DNA from: Corallium rubrum
Lineage: Eukaryota > Cnidaria > Anthozoa > Scleralcyonacea > Coralliidae
Assembly: GCA_964035015.1 (NCBI GenBank)
Contig: OZ035998.1
Span: 32,778,628-32,842,627 of the forward strand
Length of the DNA: 64,000 bases
Direction: 5' to 3'
Both the position numbers and the translations under genes were made by a program. The notes under the pieces were generated by a model, which worked only from the letters and a program-made list of their open reading frames with translations, ran no database searches and was not told the origin of the DNA. How positions within the stretch are numbered: the first letter of the stretch is position 1; the number at the start of each line of letters is the position of its first letter. Shown here piece by piece: positions 28,601 through 41,500 of this stretch.

Positions 28601-31600
28601 GCAAGAGGGTGCATTAGAGGGAGGGGACTTATTAAACTAGGGAGATGGCTTATTAGAGGGACAGAGTTTATTAGAGGGAGGGGGGCTTATTAGAGGGAAA
28701 GGGCATATTAGAGGGAGGACCTGCAGGCTTATCAGAGAGGGGCTTTCATGAGAAAGAGGGGCTTATTAGAGGGAGGTGGCTTATTAGAGTGAGGGCTTAT
28801 TAGAGGGGTGGGGCTTATTAAAGCGAGAGGGCTTATTTTATTTTAAGTCAAATTAAGAAAAGCACTGATTTCTAAAACCCACTGTAACTGATTGTAAATA
28901 ATGAAGTTATTCTAGACAGAAATTACACCATGTTTTTACTTGGGAAGCTTATACATTAAAAGGGTGGGGATTGATTGAAAGAAAAGGCTGAGTAGATGAA
29001 ACAGTGTAGTATACTGTGATGATGACGTAATCATAGACACGTGCGAGAGTAGACACTGACGTTGAGACTCTAGGAGTGCAAACATCATGGATTGATAGCA
29101 TAGTAGTTTTCGTTGTGTTTGAGTCTAAATAAAGATATTATATTTGGAGACGAGGATATCGATATACCGTAAATGTTCGATTTAGCGCCGCGGCGCTTAT
29201 TAAAATTTGCAATCTTTTGGTGCGGCGCTTAATCGAGAGCGGCGCTTAATCGAGAGCGGCGCTTAATCGAGAGCGGCGCTTAATCGAGAGCGGCGCTTAT
29301 TAAAAAAAGTTGACAAAATGCTCATAACACAACTTTAATTATCCATAGAAAAACCCAATAAATTTAACCCAATAATTTTCATAATACCCAATAAATTCAA
29401 AAAAGAATGACAACTTCCTGGTCATCGCCTTCTTCATCGTCGTCTATCCATAGATGTGGATGAGAGGCATCTTCGACATCTGAATCAGAGACTTCAAAGG
29501 GATTTGTGTCCGGCTCTTTTAGGATGGACAGCTGCGATCGAAGTACCTCGCGACCTTGACTGCAGGGCTCGCCTTTCTTGAAACAATGAATTACGTCGTC
29601 GTCGGAACCGTCAATGGGAAGACTCAACGCACACGATTCAAACGATTTCTTTATCAAATCGGTTGATAACTCAGCCCACGAATCAATGATCCATTGCAAA
29701 ATAGTTATCCTCGGTGGGGCTTTCAAATTTCCACCTTCTGTTTCATCGTGGATTCCAACCGTAGCTAACCATTCGTCGTACTTCTCGGTGCATGCTGCTT
29801 TAAATGGTTTGTTCCAGCTCACGTCGGGTGCCTGTATGTACTTGGTACATCCACTGGGAACAACTGCCACGTCAATTCTCTTTGACTTCAATGAACATGC
29901 GAAACAATGGAAACAATGGAAACTTAATTTGTTCCCAAACGGCAGCGGAGCTGGGCTTAATAAAGCTACAAGTCAACAACATCGCTAAAGCGGAAATGGT
30001 CAACCAAGACAACGATGCGACCAAAACATAATCGGCGCCAACCAACGAAACCAACACCCATAATTATGATGATACATTTATTTAAGATCTAACTAGAAAT
30101 ACATAAACGCAACCCCCTCGCCGGCTTTTAGCACATTAAATATACATAATCCACCCCCCCCCCCCCCCCCGATTAAAATAAGCACCTGATCTGTTTTTGT
30201 ATACAAATATAAACACCCTTTTCCTCCTGGCCTCCTTTACATCCTGTTTTATCACTTTTATGAATGTAGTTTTTCTATTATTGACCAATTTCCAAAGCAA
30301 TGTTTTATTCCAAAATAATAAAGCAGTGGTTGAGGAAAAACTTGTGTCACGACCTAACTTAATAGCACCAGAAACTGATAGCAAAAACAAACAATAATTA
30401 CAGACGCTTATATCAAGGTGCCTATTAAACTGTTTTAATAATATGATTCCCAATGTTCCAAATATAATGTTGAACCTCAAAGAAAAACATCAGGACAGAA
30501 AAAAACGTGGGTAACAGCCTGAAAACTATAGGTATAAGAGAGGAAAAACTAACCAGGGAAGAACTATAACTTAATGCAAAGTTTTACTCAAACCATGGGC
30601 ATGGAAAAAAACGCCTGGGAAAATGTATATTATTTGACAAGATTTTTGCTGTTTTAGGTTAATACTGAAAAGGTTTCGGATATATACCGACTCTAATCAG
30701 CTAACGAAACGGCTGGTAAGTTAAATACGAATCACTGCTTACCGTTAAATTTTCTTTTGGCTCTTCTCAGATGCTGCAAACACTGCCATACGGGCTACGG
30801 CGTTTGGTTTCCGTGTTTTTTTCGTTCGGTTCTTAGCAAAAAGCAATCAATTCTCTTCAAAATGTGAAAAGCTGTTTGGGATGATGTTCCTTTCAATTCA
30901 CTGTTCTCTCTCGAGCCAAGATATACCAGTGCACAAACGAAGAAACATCTTTTTGTTTTTTTTCAGTCACATTTGGCGCCATCTTTTCCGATCTTTATCG
31001 CAATTTTTCATGCTTTTTCAATGGTTTCTAGTCGTGTTTAATATTGTTTGGTTCATCCCACTGCAACATCTCTTCTTGGCTTTCGTTTTTCGGTCATTTG
31101 TAAACCAATTTTTCTGACAAAGATTTTGTTTCGCTTGAGCCGCGAAAGTTGGCGATTTGATGGATATATATATACATACATACATACATACTAGAAATAC
31201 GTGATCGCAACAACCCCTCGCCCACTTTTAATATATACATTTTTGTAAACCACCCCAACCCACACACACACACTTTCTGGTTTTGGTTGGGGTTTTTTTG
31301 TATTTAAATCTACCTGTATTATAGTTTTTATATTTAGTCTATGTAATAATAAAATTAACAGCCTGAAAAATTTTGAATAGAAAGAGAGAAACAAACCAGT
31401 ATAACTTCAAAGAAAATTCATTGGCAAAGTTCACCCGGCTGTAGTCATGTACTGTAATATTAAGTATTGACACACCGAAAGAGCATAGAATGTCAATATT
31501 AAAAAAGAAACTATAGCCCTAAACTAAGACTATAGTCCTAAATCTAAGACTGTACACTCGTAAGACTAAATTTATAAGACTATAGTCCTAAAACTAAATT

Positions 31601-32533
31601 TATAAGACTATAGTCCTAAGACTAAATTTATAAGACTATAGTCTAAGACTAAATTTATAAGACTATAGTCCTAAGACTAAATTTATAAGACTATAGTCCT
31701 AAGACTAAATTTACAAGACTATAGTCCTAAGACTAAATTTATAAGACTATAGTCCTAAGACTAAATTTATAAGACTATAGTCCTAAGACTAAATTTATAA
31801 GACTATAGTCCTAAGACTAAATTTATAAGACTATAGTCTTAAGACTAAATTTATAAGACTATAGTCCTAAAACTATAAAATTTATGAGACTATAGTCCTA
31901 AGACTAAATTTATAAGACTATAGTCCAAAGGCTATTATAGTCCTAAGACTAAGATTATTGTCCTAAGACTATAGTCCTAATACTAAGATTATAGTCCTAA
32001 GACTATAGTCCTAAGACTAAGATTATAGTCCTAAGACTATAGTCCTAACAACGAGATGAACCAAATAACAAATTTTCATTCAAAATAGATAATAGTGGCC
32101 AAGAAAAGACACAAGGCCACGTCCTGGCGTCCAAAGACAACTGTAGACAAGAATATTATTTTATATATTGCATGATTTTCTTTTTCAAGACTCAGCTAAA
32201 CTGGTAAATATGAATCTCCTACCGTTAAACTTTCTTCTGCTTTTGTCACCACAAACACTGCCAATTCAGTCTATACTCTTTTCAGAATTCATATTGTTTT
32301 TCTCGTTCGGTTTCTTTCGGTTTCTCCGTGACCAGGCGTGATTCAGTTCTCTTCAATATCTAAAAAGCCGTTTGTTTCAAACTGATTTCTTCATCGTTCT
32401 CCCTCGAGTTAAGTAGAATACACCAGAGCAGATTTCTTTACAGGCTTCGGCCAGTTTCAGGACACAGTGTCGTTTTCGGTCTACCAGTAACCCTGCTATT
32501 CGAATTCCGAACTGCGAAAGTTGCGGATTTGTT

Positions 32534-32590
<57 letters not shown>

Positions 32591-35500
32591 ATCTCGCAGA
32601 ATTTCTTTCCCACTTGCGTGTAATTTCGCGTGTACTCCACGCGTGTCGAGATTAGCACCCTCACCGGGCTCCGGGCCTTCGGCCCGTCGCCCGGCTCGGG
32701 GACCAGTGAGTATCGAGACTTATTCAGTGGAATTGGTTGCCTCAAAAACTTTCAACTCAAACTTCACACAGACCCGAATGTAAAGCCTGTTGCACAACCA
32801 GAAAGAAGAATACCATTTCACATTCGTAACAAAGTAGAGCAAGAGCTTGACCACTTAGCAGAAAACGGCATCATCGAACCCTGTACAGGTCCTACTCCAT
32901 GGGTTTCACCATTAGTTGTAACACCGAAACCGAAAAACCCGGACGAAGTAAGAATTTGTGTGGACATGCGTCTGCCCAACACAGCAATACTCCGCGAGCG
33001 CCATCCTATGCCCACTGTCGATGAACTTATTCACAAACTAAATGGTGCTAAAGTGTTTTCCAAACTAGATCTTCGCCATGGCTATCATCAAATATACCTC
33101 GCACCGGAGTCCGGGAACATTACTACATTTCGTACTCATAAAGGGCTACATCAATACGTCCGACTCAACTATGGCACATCCTCAGCAGCTGAAGTATTCC
33201 AGTTTGCCATAAGCCAATTGCCATTGCTGGTATTGATGGTGTCCTTAACATCAGCGATGACATCTTAATCTTTGGTTCTACACAGTCTGCCCACGACACA
33301 GCTCTTAGGAATGTATTCGCACGATTGCGACAAGTTGGTCTCCCTCAATGAGTCAAAATGCGCATACAACAAGCATACCCTCGAATTCTTCGGGATGATT
33401 TTTTCTGCAAACGGAGTGAGCCCTGACCCCAAGAAGATAACCGCCATGGTCAACGCGCCCTATCCATCTAATGTCAGTGGAGTTCGCAGTCTACTGGGAA
33501 TGGCGAACTATTGTTCAAAATTCATTTTCAACTATGCAACCATAACAGCACCTCTACGTCAACTCACCAAGACGAACGCCAGATTCGAGTGGTTACCAAT
33601 GCATGAGAAAGCTTGGAAAAGATTGACAGCAGCTCTAACTTCTGCCCCAGTCATGGCATATTTTGACACCAATAAACAAACAGAACTCACGGTTGATGCA
33701 AGCCCAACTGGTTTGGGTGCGATCCTACAACAACACACTCCAGGTAAAGAAGACTACAAAGTGATCGCTTATGCAAGTCGAACTCTCACTCCTGTGGAAC
33801 AAAGATACAGCCAAACTGAACGAGAAGCACTCGCCATAGTATGGGCCATGGAAAGATTCCATATATACCTCTATGGTGCAGAATTTGTGCTATACACTGA
33901 CCACAAACCACTTGAACTAATCTGCAACAATTCTAACTCCAAACCACCTGCCAGGATAGAAAGATGGTTCCTATGTCTTCACAAGTACCGCTTCACAGTA
34001 AAATATCGCCCTGGAAAAGATAATCCCTCTGACTATATGTCGCGACACCCAGTGGTGACAGCAGAAACATACCATCATAGCAGAAGCGTACATCAACTTC
34101 ATTGCTCAACATACAACACCAAAGTCGATCAGCCTCGAAGACATCAAAACGCATACAAAGGAAGATGCAACTCTTCAAGCAGTTGTCAAGTACATCAGAA
34201 CTGGAAAGTGGCAGGAGTCAAGAAAGCTCACAGACCCAAGAATCAACAGACGAGAACTTGATATCTACTACAGAGTCCGCAGTGAACTTTCCACCAGCAA
34301 TGACAACGATTTGGTCCTAAAGTCAACACGAATTATAATACCAACCACACTACGACAGCAAGCTATAGACCTGGCCCATGAAGGTATCAGGGATTGACCA
34401 AAACTAAACAATTAATACGAAAGAAAATTTGGTTCCCATTCATTGACATGGCAGTAAAGAAGATCATAGACTCATGTATCCCATGTCAAAGTACTACACC
34501 AGCTAACCCTCCTGTACCTTTAAAGATGTCAAGACTGCCACCAGCACCATGGCATACGGTGCATATGGATTTCCTTGGTCCCCTTCCAAGTGGAGAGCTA
34601 CCACTGGTTGTCGTAGATGCTTATTCCAGATACCCGGAAGTTGAAATTATACATTCAACAGCAGCACCCACAGTAATACCAAAACTCGACAGAATATTCT
34701 CCACACATGGAATGCCTCACAAAGTAATCACCGATAATGGACCACCATTTAACGGACATGAAATAAGAAGATACATGGAGATCCATGGCATACAGTTCAA
34801 CACAATTACCCCATTATGGCCACAAGGGAACTCGGAAGCGGAGTCATTCATGAAACCATTGCTGAAGTCCATCCTAACAGCACGCACAGAAGGAAAACTA
34901 TGGGAAAAGGAGCTATATACCTTTCTTCTGAACTATCGAGCAGCACCCCATAGTACCACCAAGGTTGCCCCAGCTGAACTGCTGTTTAACAGAACGATCC
35001 GTACCAAACTACCACAACAACCCACAACACCCAAACCAATCAACAAGCATGCAGTGGCAAGGCAAAACGACCAGGAAGCCAAGATGAAAATGAAAACGTA
35101 TGCTGACCAGGCCAGACATGTAAAGAAAACCCAGATCACTGTCGGTGATTTAGTCCTCTGCAAGCAACAAAAGAAGAATAAATTTTCAACTAAATTTAAC
35201 CCCAGTCCATATAAGGTAATTAAAGTCAAGGGCTCTACCATCACAGCTCAAACTCAGACATTCGCATCAAATAACCAGGAACATATCCTACTTCAAACCC
35301 ATAAACCACGACAATGAACAAGACCAATCTTGTGATGATCTGGATGAAGTCTGGGATGACGAGGAAGATGAGAGGGGGAGAAATGGACAGGATCAACAAG
35401 ATGAAGAAGAAGCAAGAAGATACCCGATAAGAAACAGGCAGCAGACAAACTTTTATCATGATCCAAACTCTTCAGTTGTTTCTCATTAAGTGACAGTACA

Positions 35501-38500
35501 AAGCAAGTTTATGCATGACTACCATAGATATATGTAAAAAAAAGAACAAAAAACACACACGTTGAGTTCTGTTAACAACTACTGAAAATAGGATGCGTAA
35601 TGTACAACGTAGGGAGAAGTGTGATGATGACGTAATCATAGACACGTGCGAGAGTAGACACTGACGTTGAGACTCTAGGAGTGTAAACATCATGGATTGA
35701 TAGCATAGTAGTTTTCGTTGTGTTTGAGTCTAAATAAAGATATTATATATACTAATCATAATATACTAATCATAATATTTTCAGAAAAAGAAGACAATCA
35801 GCACAGACTCCCCCAGTGGTTCCCAGTCTTCGTATGGGCAAAAGGTATGGACCTGTTTAAATTGTTTAAATTACCATAGGAGTGATAGGCTTAGGCTGTG
35901 TGTCTGGTATAAATTAAATAACTTGTCTGCAGTTTATCACATGTTTTATAGTATGCACATGTACCCAGTGATGTTTTCCAGGGAAATGCCATTCCCAAAA
36001 TCAAACGTAGGGGAACACTGTTCGACAGGATAAAGGACTGGAGGCTAATCATCCTTTCTCGCAGCCAGCGGCTGAATTACGAAGGACACAGAACAACGTG
36101 GCCGTGTCGAGGCATATCAAAGGCGCCCCAGGCAGCCGCCATACGACACAGTTCAGACCACGGATCACAGCTAAGATGTAGGTGTTGATTTTACGGAGGG
36201 AGGAGAACCCGGCGAAAAACCCTTGAAGCACGGGAGAGATCAACTACAACTTGTGGTGTATGCCCCACAATGCTTGCGGGGCACGACCACGAGGAGTCGC
36301 TGAGACAGACCTGAGCTTAGTTGATACTTGTATCAATAGTAATATAATGTTGATATTGTTTTAAATAAACGGATACTCACGAACATAACAACTGGCGACG
36401 AGGATGGGATTGTGAGCGATACAAGAAAGCGACAACGTACCCTGAGAGCGAACAAAGGCTCTGTAGTGAGTATCGAAACATTGAACTAAAAGTATTCAAC
36501 GAGTAAACAACGAAGGTGATATAAACACTGGTAACCGACACAGAAACGACGATTAAAGTCTGAAGTAATATCGATCGTAATGAACTCGATCGGGAAATTA
36601 GAGGCATTCGACGAAACCCGAGAAGATTGGTCTGCATATGTGGAAAGAGTAGAGCAGTACTTCCTGGCGAACGATGTCGAAAATGATAAGAAAGTACCAG
36701 TTCTCCTGACTGTAATTGGAGGTAAGACTTATAGTTTATTACGTACATTGACATCTCCAGCGAAACCATCAACGAAAACATTTGATGAGATAGTAGAGAT
36801 TCTTAAAGGCCATTTGTCTCCCAAACCACTGGTAATCGCAGAAAGATTTCGATTCCATAAAAGAGATCAACGCGAAGACGAAAACATAAATTCTTACGTC
36901 GCTGAACTTAAGAAACTATCCGAGCATTGTGAATTTGATACAGCCTTGGCCGACACGTTAAGAGATCGACTGGTTTGTGGATTATATAACGAATCCATTC
37001 AGAAACGCTTGCTTGTTGAAACTAATCTGAAATTCGACAAGGCCGTGAAGATGGCGGTCGCCATGGAAACCGCTGCTAGAGATGCTGTAGAACTGAGAGG
37101 AAAACCTAAGGTGGAAACGGAACTAAACAAACTCAGTCAAGGCCAGAAACAACGTAAATGTTATCGCTGTGGGAAAGATGGGCATGAAGCTCAAGAATGC
37201 TATTTTAAAGACCAATACTGCAGGAACTGTGGTAAGAAAGGGCATATTAAACGAGTATGTCGCTCCAAGGCAACTGGCTCAACTTCTGCAGTCAAGACAA
37301 ACACAACCCAGAAAAGAGTAAAAGATCTTCATAATGTTCAACATGAAAGCGGGAGTGATAGTGATGACACCTTGGCATCTCTAGAGCTACACAAGGTTGA
37401 AAAAGCCAGCAGTAACATCATCTGGGTTACACCAGAAGTGGATGGAAAACCTCTTCAAATGGAACTTGACACTGGCTCAGCTGTATCTGTGATTCCATAC
37501 AGCAAATACAGCTCTATGTACAAAACTGCCAAGCTTCAGCCAACATCTACTACTCTAAAGACGTACACTGGAGAGAAGATAAAACCTGAAGGGATGATGA
37601 AGGTCCAAGTGAAGTATAAAGAAGAGATACATCAGCTAAATTTGTATGTGGTAAACACCCAGGGGCCTGCCCTCCTTGGCCGTGACTGGTTACAGAAGCT
37701 TACACTAGACTGGAAAGCTATCAAAGCCCTGTCAACCACCTCAAGTTCTCAAGACCAACCGACCAGACTCCAAGAGATCTTGGATAAATATTCTGAAGTT
37801 TTCGATGAAGAGATTGGTATGTTAAAGAATATAAAGGCCAAGCTCACCTTGAAAGAAAACAGCTCTCCCAAGTTTTGTAAAGCAAGACAAGTGCCATATG
37901 CCCTTCGTCCTAAAGTGGAAGCTGAGCTTACGAAGTTGCAAAATGCCAACATCTTAACCAAAGTTACATGGAGTGAATGGGCAACACCAGTAGTTCCAGT
38001 AATAAAGAAGAATGGCAATGTCCGATTATGTGGGGATTTTAAACAAACTATCAATCCAGTTATGCAAGTCCAACAATATCCTCTCCCAAGAATCGATGAT
38101 ATTTTTGCTTCCCTCGGGGGTGGACAAAAGTTCAGCAAGCTCGACCTGCGCCAAGCTTATTTGCAAATGGAAATGGAAGAAGAGTCAAAGAAGTTACTGA
38201 CCATCAACACTCACAAGGGATTATTCCAGTACAACAGACTTGTATTTGGTGTGGCATCAGCCCCAGCGATTTGGCAACAAGCAATGGATCAGGTATTGGA
38301 AGGAATTCCACACGTCCAGTGTATTCTTGATGATATGATCATTTCTGGTAAGACTGACGAAGATCATCTCAACAATCTGGAAGAAGTTCTCAGCCGACTA
38401 CACAAGCATGGACTGAGAGCTAACAACAGCAAGTGTGAATTCTTCAAAGAGAAGATTGAATTCTGTGGTCACGAGATCAGTAAAGATGGCCTGCACAAGT

Positions 38501-41500
38501 CACAGAAGAAAGTAGACGCTGTTGTAAATGCCCCACGCCCTGAGAATGTTTCACAAGTCCGCTCTTTCATTGGTCTTATCAACTACTACCAACATTTCCT
38601 TCCAAACTTATCCACCCTACTTCAGCCTTTAAACAAACTGTTAGAAAAAGGCAGTTCATGGAAGTGGACCCCAGAGTGTGAAAAGGCATTTGTTCAAGCC
38701 AAGAAATTAATCACATCAGATGAAGTCCTTGTGCACTATGACCCTCAACGACCTATCAAACTTGAATGTGATGCCTCACCATATGGGTTAGGAGCGGTCT
38801 TAACCCAAGTCATGGAAGATAACACAGAAAGGCCTATTGCATATGCTTCAAGGTCTCTTACAAAAACAGAAAAACACTATTCACAGATAGACAAAGAAGC
38901 GTTGGCCTTGGTTTGGGGGGTAAAGAAATTCCATACCTATGTATTTGCGAGAAGATTTACTTTACGAACTGACCATAAACCGCTAACAGCTATATTTAGT
39001 CCTACAAAGGCCATACCAGCAACAACAGCAGCCCGGCTTCAAAGATATGCATTGTATCTCTCGGGATTTGACTATGATATTGAATATCGCAGTTCATCAA
39101 AACATTGCAACGCGGATGGATTATCCCGATTGCCAATGGAACTAACCGAAGAGCCAGAACAAGCTGCAGACCCGGTGCATGCATTTTATGCATCACAGTT
39201 GAACCGTCTGCCTGTCACCAGCCAGAAAGTAAGAATGGAAACTCAAAGAGACCCCACACTAGTAAAAGTTTATGAATCCACTATGAAGGGATGGAACAAA
39301 CAACAAGAGCTTACCTTGACACCCTATTACTCTAGAAGAAATGAACTAACTGTCCATCAAGGTTGTATCATGTGGGGGAGCAGAGTTATTGTGCCGGCCA
39401 AACTGAGAAGTCTAGTCCTGGAGGTATTACACGAAGGTCATATTGGTGTAGTCAAGATGAAAGCTCTTGCCCGAAGCTACATTTGGTGGGCCGGAATCGA
39501 TCAAGACATTGAAGACCTAGCCAAAGGATGTCGTGGTTGTCAGCATGTTCAACAGGTTCCAAAGTGTTCTCCACTTCATCCGTGGGAGTGGCCATCTACA
39601 CCGTGGCAACGTATTCATGTCGACTATGCTGGCCCTTTCCTCGGAAAGATGTTCTTAGTGGTGGTGGATGCTTGTTCCAAATGGCCTGAAGTGATTATGA
39701 TGCACTCGACAACAGCAACCAAAACTATTGAAGCACTTCGCACAGTATTTGCAAGGAATGGATTACCTGAACAGTTGGTAAGTGACAATGGTCCTCAGTT
39801 CACTGCCGAAGAATTTCAACTGTTCCTAAAGAAAAATGGAGTGAGACACACCACATCTGCTCCATACCATCCTGCAACCAATGGTTTGGCAGAAAGATTT
39901 GTCCAAACATTGAAGAAATCACTGACATCTATGAAAGAAGATTCAGGAACGACTCAGACCAAACTGTCCAAATTCTTGATGAAGTACAGAAACACTCCAC
40001 ATAGCACAACGGGTGAAACTCCTGCGACAGTCTTCATGGGACGAAATTTACGCTCGCGCTTGGACTTGATAAAACCTGACATTCGAAAGCATGTTGTTGG
40101 GAAGCAAGAGAATCAAGCGAAAGCAAAATCACACGGCACAGCTGGCAAACTACGTGAACTATACGTTGGTCAAGAAGTGAACGCAAGAAATTACAGTGGG
40201 AAGGAGAAGTGGATACGAGGAATCGTCAAAGCCCGGACAGGACCAGTATCATACAGAGTCGAAATTGCACCGAATGTCATCTGGCGGAGACACATTGATC
40301 AGTTACTTAGTTCAAGCACAAACACTCTGGATTCCAAATCAGTAGAACATCTACCAACGCCCATCAGTGAGTGTGACTCAGAAGACGAGAACACACATGC
40401 CCAACAAGAACAAGGAACTGACATGGAAGAGGTACAACCAAGGCAGTCCTCACAAGACCAAGATACTCCAGAACGAGAACTATCACCTGAAGGACGTTAT
40501 CCAGTTCGAGTACGACAAGAACCACAAAGACTAGGACACGATTAAAACAAAGCAGAGAACGCTTAGCTGTTAACAAGATGTACTCTTTCGGACTATTCAA
40601 AGACATTTGATGTTATGTTGTTTACAATTGCATGTTATACAATTTACTTTATAGAAGGGGAGGAATGTGGTGTATGTCCCACAATGCTTGCGGGGCACGA
40701 CCACGAGGAGTCGCTGAGACAGACCTGAGCTTAGTTGATACTTGTATCAATAGTAATATAATGTTGATATTGTTTTAAATAAACGGATACTCACGAACAT
40801 AACACAACTCACATGAATTCCAAGCTCGACAACAGGGGTCATTCCCAAGCGGTCACCCATCCAAGTACTAACCCCGTCTAACCGGGCATGCCGTGCGCTT
40901 AACCGTGCGCTAACAGCATACGTCACCTGTGGCACTATTTTTGCTTTGATTGTGCTTGTTTTTCAAATATAATATCTATTTATTAAAGATAAATTTGATA
41001 CCTTGATGCTATTTTGGCAAAATCGTGTTAACGCAAGTTTCGTACAAGGAAATATTTGTGACAATATTTATTTGGCCGCCTTAAAAATAATTACTTTTGT
41101 CACCGGAAATTCTAGACTTCCTTTAATCTGAACCATTTTTTCAATGCCAGAACGAAAGCTTTACAGTTGAAATCGGTTTAGATTCTCTTTTGAGTTCTGA
41201 CGTCATTTTCTAACATGCTATTATATAGCTTTCTAACTTTGTCTTTTGCGTAAATAAATGTCAATTAGTTTCTCAATTATTTTTAACTTGTCGCCTGTCC
41301 AAGGGCACTCCGCATTCCAAAATTGCGTCATTGCGAATTACGTCAATATTTAATTTCTTGGTCTTCGCTTCCTTTAACTTCGTCAAAACACCGGACTAGC
41401 CTTATTTTCTGTTGTTTCTTTCTCGTCTGGATACTAAAATTTACTTTTATAATGTTCATCGTCATTTATTTCATTTATTTTCGTCGTTTTGCAGCAATAA

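Larger units (their letters stand above)
30090..32585 (+). repeat. Two tandem copies of an unclassified unit ending in TA-rich satellite
   Basis: Unit 1 (about 30090-31186) and unit 2 (about 31187-32585) both begin actagaaatac followed by caaccccctcgcc-like sequence. They share internal stretches (acagcctgaaaa, then a block ending taccgttaaa-tttctt) and end in TATA/CATA repeats. Unit 2 also carries the 28-bp tandem array. No coding potential was recognised. Confidence 0.6.
29015..35747 (+). mobile_element. Rearranged Gypsy element with degraded pol and no gag
   Basis: Direct 128-bp LTRs (29015-29142 and 35620-35747), differing at one base by eye, are flanked by the 5-bp duplication TATAC (29010-29014 and 35748-35752). 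A one-mismatch primer-binding site (TGGAGACGAGGAT, 29145-29157) follows two bases after the 5' LTR and a purine stretch precedes the 3' LTR. Between the primer site and about 32700 there is no gag or protease; instead a pogo fragment and two copies of an unrelated repeat unit. It lies in ATPAF1 intron 2 and ends 37 bp before exon 3. Confidence 0.88.
36252..40804 (+). mobile_element. Intact Ty3/Gypsy LTR retrotransposon
   Basis: The element is bounded by two 139-bp LTRs (36252-36390 and 40666-40804) that start TGTGG and end ACA, differ at one base by eye, and are flanked by the exact 5-bp target duplication CAACT (36247-36251 and 40805-40809). A primer-binding site follows the 5' LTR by two bases, and a purine tract (agaaggggagga) precedes the 3' LTR. 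One uninterrupted gag-pol frame fills the interior. It is inserted in ATPAF1 intron 3, in the same orientation as the gene, inside a 5S-derived SINE. Confidence 0.95.

Noticed and set aside
31497-32050. Regular 28-bp repeats as a CRISPR array
   Set aside because: The units are contiguous with no unique spacers, and the context is a eukaryotic intron.
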